In this document: one piece after another, positions 41,371 through 51,071 of the stretch
Numbering within the stretch: the stretch's first letter is position 1
Layout of the letters: each line of letters opens with the position of its first letter
Origin: Clostridiales bacterium
GTDB taxonomy: Bacteria > Bacillota > Clostridia > Christensenellales > Aristaeellaceae
DNA: 58,617 nucleotides
Assembly: GCA_015056365.1 (NCBI GenBank)
Contig: SVGM01000017.1
Span: forward strand, 5,050-63,666
Reading direction: 5' to 3'
Made by a program: the position numbers and the translations under genes
Notes under the pieces: model-generated
Told to the model about the DNA's origin: nothing
Database searches by the model: none
The model's input: only the letters and a program-made list of their open reading frames with translations

Positions 41371-42039
41371 GTGTATACCATCAAGGAACTTTATGACCTG
41401 AACCATACCATGGCAGCAGAGGCCCTGTCTGCCTTTACCTATCCCTGGGAAGCCCTTAGCAGCATCAAGAGCATCATCGAAACGCTGGGTGAAACGCTTG
41501 ACGACGAAGAATACCAACAGGTATCTCCCAAAGTATGGGTCCACAAGACCGCAACCGTTGCCCCCACCGCCTTTCTGGGGGCACCCTGCATCATCGGCGC
41601 CGGTACCGAAGTGCGCCATTGCGCCTTTGTGCGCGGCTCCGCGCTGGTGGGCAAGGATTGCGTAGTAGGCAACTCTGTGGAGCTGAAAAATGTGATCCTC
41701 TTTGACAGCGTACAGGTGCCCCACTACAACTACGTGGGCGACTCCATCCTGGGCTACCGTTCCCACATGGGTGCAGGTTCTATTACCTCCAACGTAAAGT
41801 CCGACAAGCAGCCCGTAGTGGTCCACGGCAAAGATGAAAGCATCGCCACGGGGCTCAAGAAGTTCGGCGCTATGCTGGGCGACGACGTGGAAGTGGGCTG
41901 CAACAGCGTTCTTAACCCCGGCACGGTGATTGGTCGTTGTTCCAATGTTTATCCCCTCTCCTGCGTGCGTGGCGTGGTGCCGGATCACAGCATCTACAAA
42001 ACCGGCGGCGTCATCGTCAAAAAGCGGGAAAACGTCTGA
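41371..42039 (+). CDS. Left-handed beta-helix (hexapeptide repeat) nucleotidyltransferase-like protein
   Basis: 222 residues from GTG 41371 (AGGAGG, spacing 8). A short N-terminal helical part is followed by hexapeptide repeats (VSPKVWVHKTATVAPTAFLGAPCIIGAGTEVRHCAFVRGSALVGKDCVVGNSVELKN) that fold as a left-handed parallel beta-helix, as in the C-terminal half of GlmU. YVGDSILGYRSHMGAGSITSNVK resembles the GlmU acetyltransferase site. No pyrophosphorylase domain is present, so it is an acyltransferase-type or sugar-nucleotide-linked protein of uncertain reaction. Confidence 0.8.
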   Translation: MYTIKELYDLNHTMAAEALSAFTYPWEALSSIKSIIETLGETLDDEEYQQVSPKVWVHKTATVAPTAFLGAPCIIGAGTEVRHCAFVRGSALVGKDCVVGNSVELKNVILFDSVQVPHYNYVGDSILGYRSHMGAGSITSNVKSDKQPVVVHGKDESIATGLKKFGAMLGDDVEVGCNSVLNPGTVIGRCSNVYPLSCVRGVVPDHSIYKTGGVIVKKRENV

Positions 42040-42182
42040 GAATGCGGAGAGCTTCCGTCTCTCTGCAAGGCTCGGACTGCGGCACTTAATTTTCGCCGCA
42101 GCGATTTCATGAAAGCACAAGCAGCGCCAGCAGTTGCATGACGCGCGGCTTTGACGCTCATAAACGAGGTTATCTGCATACG

Positions 42183-42218
42183 AAAAGGAGCAGCTTTTTC
42201 CCAAGCTGCTCCTTTTTT
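42183..42218. terminator. Bidirectional terminator
   Basis: AAAAGGAGCAGCTT pairs with AAGCTGCTCCTTTT, with T-runs in both directions, between the convergent hexapeptide and nitroreductase genes. A second small hairpin CTGCGGC/GCCGCAG lies at 42077-42101. Confidence 0.88.
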
Positions 42219-42264
42219 CTGCACTCAAGCAAAATCACTGCGGTCATTGCCTGCAGCTGCTTCG

Positions 42265-42993
42265 TTACTCCTGGAACTGTTCCAGATATTTGCCCACCGA
42301 ACGGGTCATCTCCCGGGAGAAGTCCGAATTGAATTTTCGATCGCAAAAGGCCTGCATCCAAGCCTCATATCCTTTGGCAGCGGTGCGCGGGGCAAACATT
42401 TCCCGAAGCTCTTCGCCGTCCATGCAGCGGTAGGCGTTTTCGTGCACCACATGCTTCAGCGCCACGCGCTGCGGCTTTTCCCGTTCCACCTGCTGCTGAG
42501 TGGGATAGCCAAACACCAGCATGGCCGCCGGAAACACATACTCCGGCAGTTTCAGCATCTGCTGATGGATCTCACAGTTTTCCATAATGTCGCCGATATA
42601 GCAGGAGCCGATCCCCAGACTTTCCGCAGCAGTAACAGCGTTCTGCGCTGCAATATTGGCATCTGAAACGGCCAGAAGCAGATCCCCCACCCCAGGCTTG
42701 CGGGGCGTGCAGCCGGCTGCCACAAACGCCTCATACCACTTGCGGCAGTCCGCAAGAAAAATCAGCACCAGCTTAGCCTGAGCAATAAAAGGCTGATGAT
42801 CGCAACTGTCCACCAGCTGCTCGCGAATGGCAGGATCGGTGATCTCCAGAATGGTGTAGAGTTGCTGATTGCCGGCGGTGGGCGCCATGGTGGCCGCGGT
42901 CAAAATGGCCTCCCTGGCCTCGGCAGAGATGGGCTTGTCCTCAAATACGCGCACAGATTTACGGGTATACAATTGGCGAATGGTTTCGTTCAT
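42265..42993 (-). CDS. Nitroreductase-family flavoprotein (NfsA-like)
   Basis: 242 residues from ATG 42993 (AAGGAAG upstream). RKSVRVFEDKPIS near the start binds FMN phosphate; AAQNAVTAAESLGIGSCYIGDI and PAAMLVFGYP are typical of FMN-dependent NAD(P)H nitro/quinone reductases. Likely cytosolic. It follows the GNAT gene by 14 bases, so the two are probably co-transcribed. Substrate unknown. Confidence 0.9.
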   Translation of the reverse strand: MNETIRQLYTRKSVRVFEDKPISAEAREAILTAATMAPTAGNQQLYTILEITDPAIREQLVDSCDHQPFIAQAKLVLIFLADCRKWYEAFVAAGCTPRKPGVGDLLLAVSDANIAAQNAVTAAESLGIGSCYIGDIMENCEIHQQMLKLPEYVFPAAMLVFGYPTQQQVEREKPQRVALKHVVHENAYRCMDGEELREMFAPRTAAKGYEAWMQAFCDRKFNSDFSREMTRSVGKYLEQFQE

Positions 42994-43007
42994 CAGGTCT
43001 CTTCCTT

Positions 43008-43526
43008 TCAAAGCTGACGTTCCAGATAGTACAGTTCCGAATCAAACAATCCGTGATGGCGGACAAGCGCCCGGCCACTGATGCAAAAGCCGTTCTTCTG
43101 ATACATCGCGATGGCCGGTTCATTGCCCACATAAGTATCCAGGCGGATGACCCGACAGCCCATTTCCCGGGCCGTATCCATCGCAAAGTGCACCATCTGC
43201 GTGCCATAGCCGCGCCCTGACTCCTCCGGCGCCATGGACAGCGTGTGCACCACGAGCACTTCTTCCTCCGCCGCAGGGTAACGCCAGTCGATTTTTGCGT
43301 ACTGCTCCGCCTGATGCTGGTTGAGGATCATGCTGGCGCGCACCCGGCCGCTTTCCTCCAGTACATACAGCGTACCCTCAGCCAGCCCGTCCAGCGCTGT
43401 TTCCCGGGTAGGATAGATGCCGGGCTTCCAGTTGGTGTAGCTATGGGTGGCGGCTTCGTGAGCCAGCAGGCTGAGATAGCTCTGTTCAATCGCGTCGATA
43501 TCCTGTAGGTTGGCTTTACGTATCAA
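43008..43526 (-). CDS. GNAT-family N-acetyltransferase
   Basis: 172 residues if TTG 43526 is used (AGGGAG 9 bases upstream, giving the common start MIRKANLQDIDAI); ATG 43535 directly abuts the site. The acetyl-CoA binding motif is VVHTLSMAPEESGRGYGTQMVHFAMDTAREMG, followed by IRLDTYVGNEPAIAMYQKNGF. It transfers an acetyl group to an unknown amine. Confidence 0.85.
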   Translation of the reverse strand: MIRKANLQDIDAIEQSYLSLLAHEAATHSYTNWKPGIYPTRETALDGLAEGTLYVLEESGRVRASMILNQHQAEQYAKIDWRYPAAEEEVLVVHTLSMAPEESGRGYGTQMVHFAMDTAREMGCRVIRLDTYVGNEPAIAMYQKNGFCISGRALVRHHGLFDSELYYLERQL

Positions 43527-43737
43527 AGGATTCATCTCCCTGTGCATAATGGCGGCAATCAAGCCGATTGCGAAGATAGACCCGGCGATCGTCGGGATCA
43601 GGAAAAAGCGTATCCTGGGTTCTATAGTGTTGACAGACGGGCGGCCGAAGAATCATATCGCTCGTTCTCTCTACCTTTCGACATGCTTGATGAATCTCCT
43701 GCACCAGACGCGGCGCAGGGGCTGCCGCCTACAGGAA

Positions 43738-43765
43738 AGGGCAGCCGCACAACTGCGGCTGCCCT
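43738..43765 (-). terminator. Terminator of the giant repeat protein gene
   Basis: AGGGCAGCCGCA pairs with TGCGGCTGCCCT, 23 bases after the stop at 43789. The rest of 43527-43737 shows no supported gene. Confidence 0.75.
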
Positions 43766-43788
43766 GTTCTTGTTAGGTTCTGCCCTTG

Positions 43789-46700
43789 TTAGATGTTGTC
43801 GCCGTTCTGATCGTCGCCTGCCTCGTGATAACGCTGCATGCGGCTGGAGCGGCGGCGGTCAGCAGCGGCAGGATCCGTGCTGTTCACCGGACGCGCATAG
43901 GGATTGGCGCTCAGGGGCTGCTGGGCAGAGGCGTCGCTCTGACTGCCAATCGGACGGGCGAAGGGGTTCGTGCCCATGTTGCCACCCACCGTGTAGGGGT
44001 TGGTGGTGTCAGCGGCGGGGGCGAAGGTATTCTGTACCGGCGCGCCGGTGCTGCCGCTCATGGGAGCGTAGGGGTTGGCGGATGCGTCAGGTGCGGCCGT
44101 GCTGCCGGTGCTCATGGGAGCATAGGGGGTGGCGGTTCCTTCGGGGGCCGCCGCGCTGCCAGTGATGCTTCCGTTGCTGTAGGGATTCTGTACAGGCTTG
44201 CTGCCATAGGGATTGTTCTGCCCTGCGTACGGATTCTGGCTCGGCTGGGCAGGATTCTGCGCAGGCCGTACGGGGCTGGTGTTAGGCGCTGCCACTGCAC
44301 GGCGGGCGTAGGGACTCTGCTGGCCTGCTGCTGCATTGGCTTGTGCTCTTCTGGCCTGAGCCGCTCTGGCGGCAGCCATCTTGCGCTTGCGGTTCTGGTT
44401 CATGGCATAGGCGTACACGCCGCCCGCGCCGCCAACCAGCACAACACCGGCAGCGATCAGGCCCCAGGGAGCGGTAGAAGTCTGGGTTTCCTTGCTCTCA
44501 TCCTCGTAATCGATGGGGATCATGGTACCGATAACGAAGGTCGCCGTGGGTGAAGCCGCGGGGCTGACCGACGGGGACACGCTGGGGATGGGGGTTGCGG
44601 TTGCGATGGGGTTAAAGGGTGCATAGCTGGTCTGGGTCGTTACGCCGGTATTCTGCCAGGTACCCACGTTCCAGTCCTCCACGGAGGTGATGTTGCCGGG
44701 CTTGGCAACGCCGGTGGAGGTGCCGGAGGAAGAAGATCCGGAAGATGTGCTGCCGGACGTGGTAGAGGAGGTGATACCGGAGTTGTTGGCCAGGCCCTGC
44801 TTATATTCGTTGCTGTTGAGGAAGCTGGTCAGCTCCATCAGGTTCAGCTGGTGGAAGTAGTCGCCGTGGATCCAGCCGATGGTGCCGTTCTGGTTCACGT
44901 TGTACCAGGTCACGCCGTTGACGTTGCGGGTGCCCAGCACCAGCGCAAAGGCATAGCGGTTAAGCACCTTCAGCTTGGTGCCATTAGGCGTCTGGCGGAA
45001 GTTGACGGTGGAGCTGGTCACGTAGCCGTAGCTGGACTTGGCATGGGGATCATAGGGAGCAGCGGTGCCCGTGCCGGTCACGACGGGCTGGTTCTGCTGC
45101 TGGTTGAGGTACTGCTCCACCTCGCCAGTGGTCATCTTGCGCAGCTGATCCTGACGGATATAGCCGGTATCGCCCTGATAGGTGGCGATATGCCAGTCCA
45201 TATTGTTACGGTAATCCTGACCCTGAACATAAACCACCGTGTTGGCATTGAGCCAGGCTCTGGCAGCGCTGCTGGCGTCAGCCACGCTACGCAGAGGCAC
45301 GTTGTCGGTCAGGGTGATGTAGTAGCCGGTCTCCTGCGTGGGCTTGACCGGGTTCTGCTGGTTGTACTGGTTGATGATAGCCTGAGCCTGTTCCTTGCTG
45401 ATGCGGGTCAGGGAGCTGTCCTGCACCACGCCGCTGGTCAGGTTGTTGCCGAGCACCATCTGGACGCTGCTCCACAATACGCCGTCCACGGTCGCCTGAC
45501 CGTTCACATAGACCAGCGTGTTCTGAGGCAGAGTGCCCTTGATGGAGCTGTCCTGCATATTGTAGGCGCTGCGCAGAGCAGTCTGGCCGTTGGTCAGGGC
45601 ATAGCCCATATAGATCTCGGCCTGCTTCTTCTGATAGTAGAAGACGACCTCCGTCTTGCTGGGCTGACCCAGATCGTTAACCGTCACTGTATCGGAAGCG
45701 ATGCTGGCGGCGCTGGGCTCATAGGTGGCGCCGGGGATGTTGTTATTGCGGCTGATGGTGTGGGTACCGGGGCGCAGGGTCAGCGCCTGGGTGGCGATGG
45801 TTGCCATGGTGCCGGCGTCCACATAGCGGACGTTCACCGTGGCCACAACGCTGTTGGCAACCAGGGTAAAGCTGACCGTGTTGGGGCGGGCCACCAGATC
45901 CTTACCGACGGTGATCTGATAGGACTGGGGGCTGCTGACGCCCAGAGAATAACCCACGGGGATGTAGGCCGTATTGGGCAGGATGGTATGGGTACCGGCG
46001 GCCAGTTCGACGACCTCGGGAGAAGCGCCGATGTCCTTACCGATGGTATCCACATAGCGGATCTCCAGCGTGGCGGTCTTCACGTTCTTCTTGTAGGTGA
46101 AGGTCACTTCGGCGGGATTCGCCACGCCGCCGGAGATCTGGATCAGGCTGACGGTAGCGGACTGGTAGGTATAGCCTTCGGGCTTGGCGGCATATTCAGC
46201 AGAGTTGTAGGAGCCGTCTTCCAATTCCGCAGTGGTATCCTCCAGGATGGTCTTGCCCTTCTCATCCACATAGTGGAAGGTCACCAGCGCCTTCTTGGGC
46301 GGTTCGGGGGGCGCCTGATAGGTGAAGGTAACAGAAGCGGGCGTCAGAGTGCCGTCTGCGCTCAGGGTAACGGATACCGGATCGGCGCTGACAGCGGTAT
46401 AGCCTTCGGGGATCAGCTGCGCGTTGGGCGTAATGGTGTTTTCACCCTGCACCACATCCACGGTTTCGCTGGCGAAGGTGCCCATGGCCTCGGTAGCATA
46501 GAACACGTCGATGGTACCGGTGACCGGCGGCGCCTGATAGGTGAACACCACCACATCGGGGGTCTTGGTGCCGTCGGCAGCCAGGGTGACCGTCACAGGC
46601 GTAACTTCAACCGCAGTATAGCCTTCGGGAATCATTACGGCGTTGGGAGCGACGGGATTGTCGCCCTCGGTGATCGCCACGTCTTCGCTGTTGATGACCG

Positions 46701-49700
46701 CGCCGGTCTCGCTGTTGACATAGTTGACGGTGACCATGCCGGTTACCGGAGGCGCTTCATAGGTAAACGTCACCAGAGCCGGAACGGGAAGGCCGCTTGC
46801 ATCAAAGGTAATGCTCTGAGGCTCGACGGATACGGCGGTGTAGTCAGCGGGCACCAGTTCCGCATTGGGAGCCACCACATTGCTGGCTTCGCTGACGGTG
46901 ACCTCTTCCGCAGCGAATTCGCCGCGCTGGTTCACGTAGCTGACCGTCACAACGCCGGTCTTTTCGGGTGCTTCGTAGGTAAAGGTGACCATGGCGGGAG
47001 TGGCCTGACCGTTCTCGTCAAAGGTGACGGTCACAGGCTCCACCGCGATGGCGGTGTAGTCGGCAGGCACCAGTTCCGCATTGGGCGCCACCACATTGCT
47101 GCTTTCGGTAACCGTAACGGTCTCATTCGCAAACTCGCCCTCGTCGGTGACGTAGCTCACGTACACGCTGCCGGTCTTTTCAGGCGCATCGTAGGTGAAG
47201 GTCACGCTGGCGGGGTTGGGCTGGCCATTGTCAAAGCTGATGGTTACAGGCTCCACGGAGATGGCAGTGAAGTCCGCAGGCACAAGACTGGCGTTGGGCG
47301 CAACCACATTGCTGCTTTCGGTAACCGTAACGGTCTCGTTCGCAAACTCGCCCTCGTCGGTGACGTAGCTCACATACACGCTGCCCACCTTCTCAGGGGC
47401 TTCGTAGGTGAAGGTCACGCTGGCGGGGTTGGGTTGACCGTTGTCAAAGCTGATGGTCACAGGCTCCACGGAGATGGCAGTGAAGTCTGCAGGCACCAGG
47501 CCGACGTTGGGCGCCACCACATTGCTGCTTTCGGTCACGGTGACGGTCTCATTGGCAAACTCGCCTTCGTCGGTGACATAGCTCACATACACGCTGCCTA
47601 CCTTCTCAGGGGCTTCGTAAGTGAAGGTCACGCTGGCGGGATTGGGCTGGCCGTTGTCAAAAGTAACGGTTACAGGATCCACGGAGATGGCGCTGAAGTC
47701 TGCAGGCACAAGACTGGCGTTGGGCGCAACCACATTGCTGCTTTCGGTAACCGTAACGGTCTCGTTCGCAAACTCGCCTTCGTCGGTGACGTAGCTCACG
47801 TACACGCTGCCCACCTTCTCAGGGGCTTCGTAGGTGAAGGTCACGCTGGCGGGGTTGGGCTGGCCATTGTCAAAGCTGATGGTTACAGGCTCCACGGAGA
47901 TGGCGGTGAAGTCCGCAGGCACCAGGCCGGCATTGGGTACCACCACATTGCTGCTTTCGGTCACAGTGACGGTCTCATTGGCAAACTCGCCCTCGTCGGT
48001 GACATAGCTCACGTACACGCTGCCAGTCTTTTCAGGCGCATCGTAGGTGAAGGTCACGCTGGCGGGGTTGGGCTGGCCATTGTCAAAGCTGATGGTTACA
48101 GGTTCCACGGAGATGGCGGTGAAGTCCGCAGGCACCAGGCCGGCATTGGGCGCCACCACATTGCTGCTTTCGGTCACAGTGACGGTCTCATTGGCAAACT
48201 CGCCCTCGTCGGTGACATAGCTCACATACACGCTGCCGGTCTTTTCAGGCGCATCGTAGGTGAAGGTCACGCTGGCGGGGTTGGGCTGGCCGTTCTGGTC
48301 GAAGGTGATGGTCACAGGCTCCACAGCGATGGCGGTGAAATCCGCAGGTACCAGGCTGGCGTTGGGCACCACCACATTGCTGCTCTCACGAACCAGCACG
48401 ATCTCATTGGCAAACTCGCCTTCGTCAGTGACATAGCTCACATACACAGTGCCGGTTCTTTCGGGCGCGTCATAGGTAAAGATCACCGTGGCAGGCAGGG
48501 GCTGACCATTCTGATCAAAGGTGACGGTCACAGGCTCCACCGCCACGGGGGTATAGTCGGCAGGAACGTAGGAAGCGTCCGGCGCAACCACATTGCTGCT
48601 TTCGCTGACGGTCACGTTGGCGCTGGCGAACTCGCCATTTTCGTTAACATAACTGACGTACACCACGCCGGTCTTCTCAGGAACGTCGTAGGTGAAGGTC
48701 ACGCTGGCGGGGTTGGGCTGGCCGTTCTGATCAAAGGTGACGGTCACAGGCTCAACGCTCACGGGGATATAGTCCGCAGGCACATAAGCAGCGTCGGGAG
48801 CGACCACGTTGTTGCTCTCGCTGACAGTCACATTGGCGCTGGCAAACTCGCCTTCTTCGCTGACATAGCTTACATACACCGTACCGGTCTTTTCCGGGGC
48901 ACGGTAGACGAAATACACAAGGCTGGGTTCAGGCTGCTCATTGCCGGCAAAAGTGATGGTCACAGGATCAGCGCTTACAGGGATATAATCTGCAGGCACA
49001 TAGATGGCTTCAGGGGCGACTACATTGTTGACCTCGCTTACCTTCACATAAGCGCCGGAGAATTCCTCGCCGTCCTCCGTGACGTAACAGGTGTACACAG
49101 AACCGGAGAAGCCCGTAACGTCAACATAGCTGGCCATTACGTAGCAGTCGGTGCCGTTGTAGTTGATCTTATACCACTGTTCGCCCTTGTCATTGTTCAC
49201 AAGGCCGTAAATGTACACGCTGGTACCAGTAATCGGAATCTTATCAACCTGGTTACCGTCCGCCTTCCAGGGCTGAGCGCGCAGGTTGACGCCGCCGGTA
49301 TTGGTCATGCCGTAGCGCTCGATCACTTCGGTGATCACAGGCTCGGCAGGAGCGGGTTTCTGCATCAGGAAGGTGATGTCATTGGATGCACTGCCGTCAT
49401 CATAGATATAGACGCTCTGCGCATCACTGCTGACCAGCTCATAGCCGCTGATCTCGCCCGCACGATCCGGAGTGAACCAGTGTTCTCCGGGATTCAGGCC
49501 GTCCTGACGGGCGCTGAGCAGCGTGGCATAGTTGGACTGATCCACATAATAGATGTTCACGCCCCCGGTGACCGGTACCACAGGTTCGGGTTCCGGTTCA
49601 GGCATGGGCTCGGGTTCAGGCTCGGGCATGGGTTCAGGCTCGGGCTCGGGCTCGGGCATGGGTTCGGGCTCAGGCATAGGCTCGGGATCCGGAACCACCT

Positions 49701-50154
49701 CGGGCTGAGGCATGGTCACGGAGGAGAGATACACCGGGTACATGGCAATAGGCGCACCCGCCGGGTCGGCATAGACCTGCACCCAGCCGGACACCGTCAC
49801 ACCGTCCACCTGGCTGGCGTCAATGGCCGGATAGAGCGCCATACCGTCAGGCAGGCAGAACGAACCGTCCTGAGACATGGCCGTCATCGTAACGCCGGCG
49901 CCCCAGTTGGTGTTTGCGGGCATCTGCGCCCAGTACAGGATCGTATCCGGGGTTTCGCCGGTGGCAGTAGCCCAGACCTGGATCGCACCGGGATTGCCGT
50001 CCCAGTCGGTGTAGCCCACGGTAACGATGGGCAGGGTGGATACATCGGCCAGCGCCATCGCGGAGATGGGCACGACCAGCTGAACCACCAACAGCAGCAT
50101 GCTCAGCAAAGCAGCTGCCGTTCTTCTTGCGGTGTTCCTAAGGGTTTGTTTCAT
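43789..50154 (-). CDS. Giant repeat surface protein with SH3 domains, one TM helix and Asn-Pro-Tyr-rich tail
   Basis: 2121 residues from ATG 50154 (AGGAGG upstream). Order: signal peptide (AAALLSMLLLVVQLVVPISAMA), a domain to about 130, a Pro-Glu run (PEPMPEPEPEP), an SH3-like domain (GVNLRAQPWKADG), about 16 repeats of 71-75 residues (MucBP-like: VYVSYV...NVVAPN..LVPADF...PVTISFD...VTFTY), three SH3b domains (TALRSAYN, VPLRSVADAS, VNFRQTPNG), a Ser/Gly/Thr linker, one membrane helix (WGLIAAGVVLVGGAGGVYAYAM) with a KRKMAAARAAQ stop-transfer, then about 170 residues rich in NPYA/P. No LPxTG. Probably a wall-spanning adhesin anchored in the membrane. Confidence 0.88.
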   Translation of the reverse strand: MKQTLRNTARRTAAALLSMLLLVVQLVVPISAMALADVSTLPIVTVGYTDWDGNPGAIQVWATATGETPDTILYWAQMPANTNWGAGVTMTAMSQDGSFCLPDGMALYPAIDASQVDGVTVSGWVQVYADPAGAPIAMYPVYLSSVTMPQPEVVPDPEPMPEPEPMPEPEPEPEPMPEPEPEPMPEPEPEPVVPVTGGVNIYYVDQSNYATLLSARQDGLNPGEHWFTPDRAGEISGYELVSSDAQSVYIYDDGSASNDITFLMQKPAPAEPVITEVIERYGMTNTGGVNLRAQPWKADGNQVDKIPITGTSVYIYGLVNNDKGEQWYKINYNGTDCYVMASYVDVTGFSGSVYTCYVTEDGEEFSGAYVKVSEVNNVVAPEAIYVPADYIPVSADPVTITFAGNEQPEPSLVYFVYRAPEKTGTVYVSYVSEEGEFASANVTVSESNNVVAPDAAYVPADYIPVSVEPVTVTFDQNGQPNPASVTFTYDVPEKTGVVYVSYVNENGEFASANVTVSESSNVVAPDASYVPADYTPVAVEPVTVTFDQNGQPLPATVIFTYDAPERTGTVYVSYVTDEGEFANEIVLVRESSNVVVPNASLVPADFTAIAVEPVTITFDQNGQPNPASVTFTYDAPEKTGSVYVSYVTDEGEFANETVTVTESSNVVAPNAGLVPADFTAISVEPVTISFDNGQPNPASVTFTYDAPEKTGSVYVSYVTDEGEFANETVTVTESSNVVVPNAGLVPADFTAISVEPVTISFDNGQPNPASVTFTYEAPEKVGSVYVSYVTDEGEFANETVTVTESSNVVAPNASLVPADFSAISVDPVTVTFDNGQPNPASVTFTYEAPEKVGSVYVSYVTDEGEFANETVTVTESSNVVAPNVGLVPADFTAISVEPVTISFDNGQPNPASVTFTYEAPEKVGSVYVSYVTDEGEFANETVTVTESSNVVAPNASLVPADFTAISVEPVTISFDNGQPNPASVTFTYDAPEKTGSVYVSYVTDEGEFANETVTVTESSNVVAPNAELVPADYTAIAVEPVTVTFDENGQATPAMVTFTYEAPEKTGVVTVSYVNQRGEFAAEEVTVSEASNVVAPNAELVPADYTAVSVEPQSITFDASGLPVPALVTFTYEAPPVTGMVTVNYVNSETGAVINSEDVAITEGDNPVAPNAVMIPEGYTAVEVTPVTVTLAADGTKTPDVVVFTYQAPPVTGTIDVFYATEAMGTFASETVDVVQGENTITPNAQLIPEGYTAVSADPVSVTLSADGTLTPASVTFTYQAPPEPPKKALVTFHYVDEKGKTILEDTTAELEDGSYNSAEYAAKPEGYTYQSATVSLIQISGGVANPAEVTFTYKKNVKTATLEIRYVDTIGKDIGASPEVVELAAGTHTILPNTAYIPVGYSLGVSSPQSYQITVGKDLVARPNTVSFTLVANSVVATVNVRYVDAGTMATIATQALTLRPGTHTISRNNNIPGATYEPSAASIASDTVTVNDLGQPSKTEVVFYYQKKQAEIYMGYALTNGQTALRSAYNMQDSSIKGTLPQNTLVYVNGQATVDGVLWSSVQMVLGNNLTSGVVQDSSLTRISKEQAQAIINQYNQQNPVKPTQETGYYITLTDNVPLRSVADASSAARAWLNANTVVYVQGQDYRNNMDWHIATYQGDTGYIRQDQLRKMTTGEVEQYLNQQQNQPVVTGTGTAAPYDPHAKSSYGYVTSSTVNFRQTPNGTKLKVLNRYAFALVLGTRNVNGVTWYNVNQNGTIGWIHGDYFHQLNLMELTSFLNSNEYKQGLANNSGITSSTTSGSTSSGSSSSGTSTGVAKPGNITSVEDWNVGTWQNTGVTTQTSYAPFNPIATATPIPSVSPSVSPAASPTATFVIGTMIPIDYEDESKETQTSTAPWGLIAAGVVLVGGAGGVYAYAMNQNRKRKMAAARAAQARRAQANAAAGQQSPYARRAVAAPNTSPVRPAQNPAQPSQNPYAGQNNPYGSKPVQNPYSNGSITGSAAAPEGTATPYAPMSTGSTAAPDASANPYAPMSGSTGAPVQNTFAPAADTTNPYTVGGNMGTNPFARPIGSQSDASAQQPLSANPYARPVNSTDPAAADRRRSSRMQRYHEAGDDQNGDNI
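46960..48900 (-). repeat. Tandem 213/216-bp repeats in the giant surface protein gene
   Basis: Successive copies align at 47168, 47381, 47594, 47807, 48020 and 48233: exactly 213 bases (71 codons) apart and nearly identical. Flanking units of 216 bases and more diverged copies extend to about 45650 and 49130, about 16 repeats in all. Confidence 0.9.
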
Positions 50155-50273
50155 CGCTTGCTCCTCCTTCACTTTCGCCCAGAGCATATGGCGGTATTGT
50201 GATACAACCGCAGCGTGCGGTGTCGGCATTCGGGTTTTCGGCATGCGCTCACAGGTAGCACAAGTATATATCT

Positions 50274-50302
50274 ATTGTACGTTGTCCCCTGTATGCTGTC
50301 AA
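50274..50302 (-). promoter_or_regulatory. Promoter of the giant surface protein gene
   Basis: Consensus TTGACA (50302-50297), 17-base spacer, TACAAT (50279-50274). The leader is about 115 bases. Confidence 0.75.
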
Positions 50303-50439
50303 GAAACGCAGGTTGGAAGTTATCGTCAAAAGACGATGTTTTTGCATATTTTACATGTTCTTTTTTTGCGTATGCAAGGGGGAATGCACATGGGCATCGA
50401 ATAGTATAAAGAAGATGATTCCATCAGGAGGAACGACCC

Positions 50440-51006
50440 ATGAGCAACGACCAACATCTGCTGTCCACCACCCTTTCTCAGGAGACCGTATACAACGGCA
50501 TGATCATCGACGTGGCGCATGTGCATATCCAGCTGCCCAACGGCAACAAGACCACCTACGAAGCCGTTCTTCACAAAGGCGCTGCCGCCGTGGTACCTGT
50601 GGATGACGAGGACAATATCTACCTGGTCAAGCAGCACCGCCCCGTGGCCGATCTGCTGTCCCTGGAGATTCCCGCCGGCAAGCTGGACTACATAGGCGAG
50701 CCCCACATCCGCTGTGCCGAACGCGAACTACAGGAGGAAACCGGCCTGCGCTGTGAACAGCTTGAGCATCTGACCGACCTGGTGACCACGCCCGCCTTCT
50801 GTACCGAAGTGATCGGCATGTTTCTGGCTACTGGGCTAAGCCAGCACGAAAATCACCTGGACGACGACGAGTTCATCGACGTGATCAAGATGCCCCTTTC
50901 CGAAGCTGTCAACCTGGTCATGACTGGCCAGATCCGCGATTCCAAGACCATTGCCGGCGTTCTGATGGCCTGGCAGAAGCTGCACGGTCCCAAAGCATCC
51001 ATTTAA
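50440..51006 (+). CDS. Nudix hydrolase, ADP-ribose pyrophosphatase type
   Basis: 188 residues; ATG 50440 after AGGAGG. YLVKQHRPVADLLSLEIPAGKLDYIGEPHIRCAERELQEETGL is the ADP-ribose pyrophosphatase version of the Nudix box (EIPAGK before the box, P-x-x-A-A/C-x-REL-x-EETG). TTPAFCTEVIGMFLATGL follows as usual. It hydrolyses ADP-ribose to AMP and ribose 5-phosphate. First gene of a plus-strand series reaching 54093. Confidence 0.92.
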   Translation: MSNDQHLLSTTLSQETVYNGMIIDVAHVHIQLPNGNKTTYEAVLHKGAAAVVPVDDEDNIYLVKQHRPVADLLSLEIPAGKLDYIGEPHIRCAERELQEETGLRCEQLEHLTDLVTTPAFCTEVIGMFLATGLSQHENHLDDDEFIDVIKMPLSEAVNLVMTGQIRDSKTIAGVLMAWQKLHGPKASI

Positions 51007-51071
51007 CCAACGATCCCGTGATGCGTTTCCCTGCCGTCCTGGCGTCGGCGCATCAAGAATGAGGTGTACCT

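Noticed and set aside
42138..42332. Small plus-strand ORF across the terminator at 42183-42218
   Set aside because: Runs through an intrinsic terminator and into the antisense of the nitroreductase gene; no site.
46960..48900. Regular repeats considered as a CRISPR array
   Set aside because: Period is 213 bases, units are protein-coding and there are no short repeats with unique spacers.
44851..50202. A 1783-codon open frame on the plus strand antisense to the giant surface protein
   Set aside because: It arises from the codon bias and repeats of the minus-strand gene. The real gene has signal peptide, domains and ribosome binding site; the antisense frame has none.
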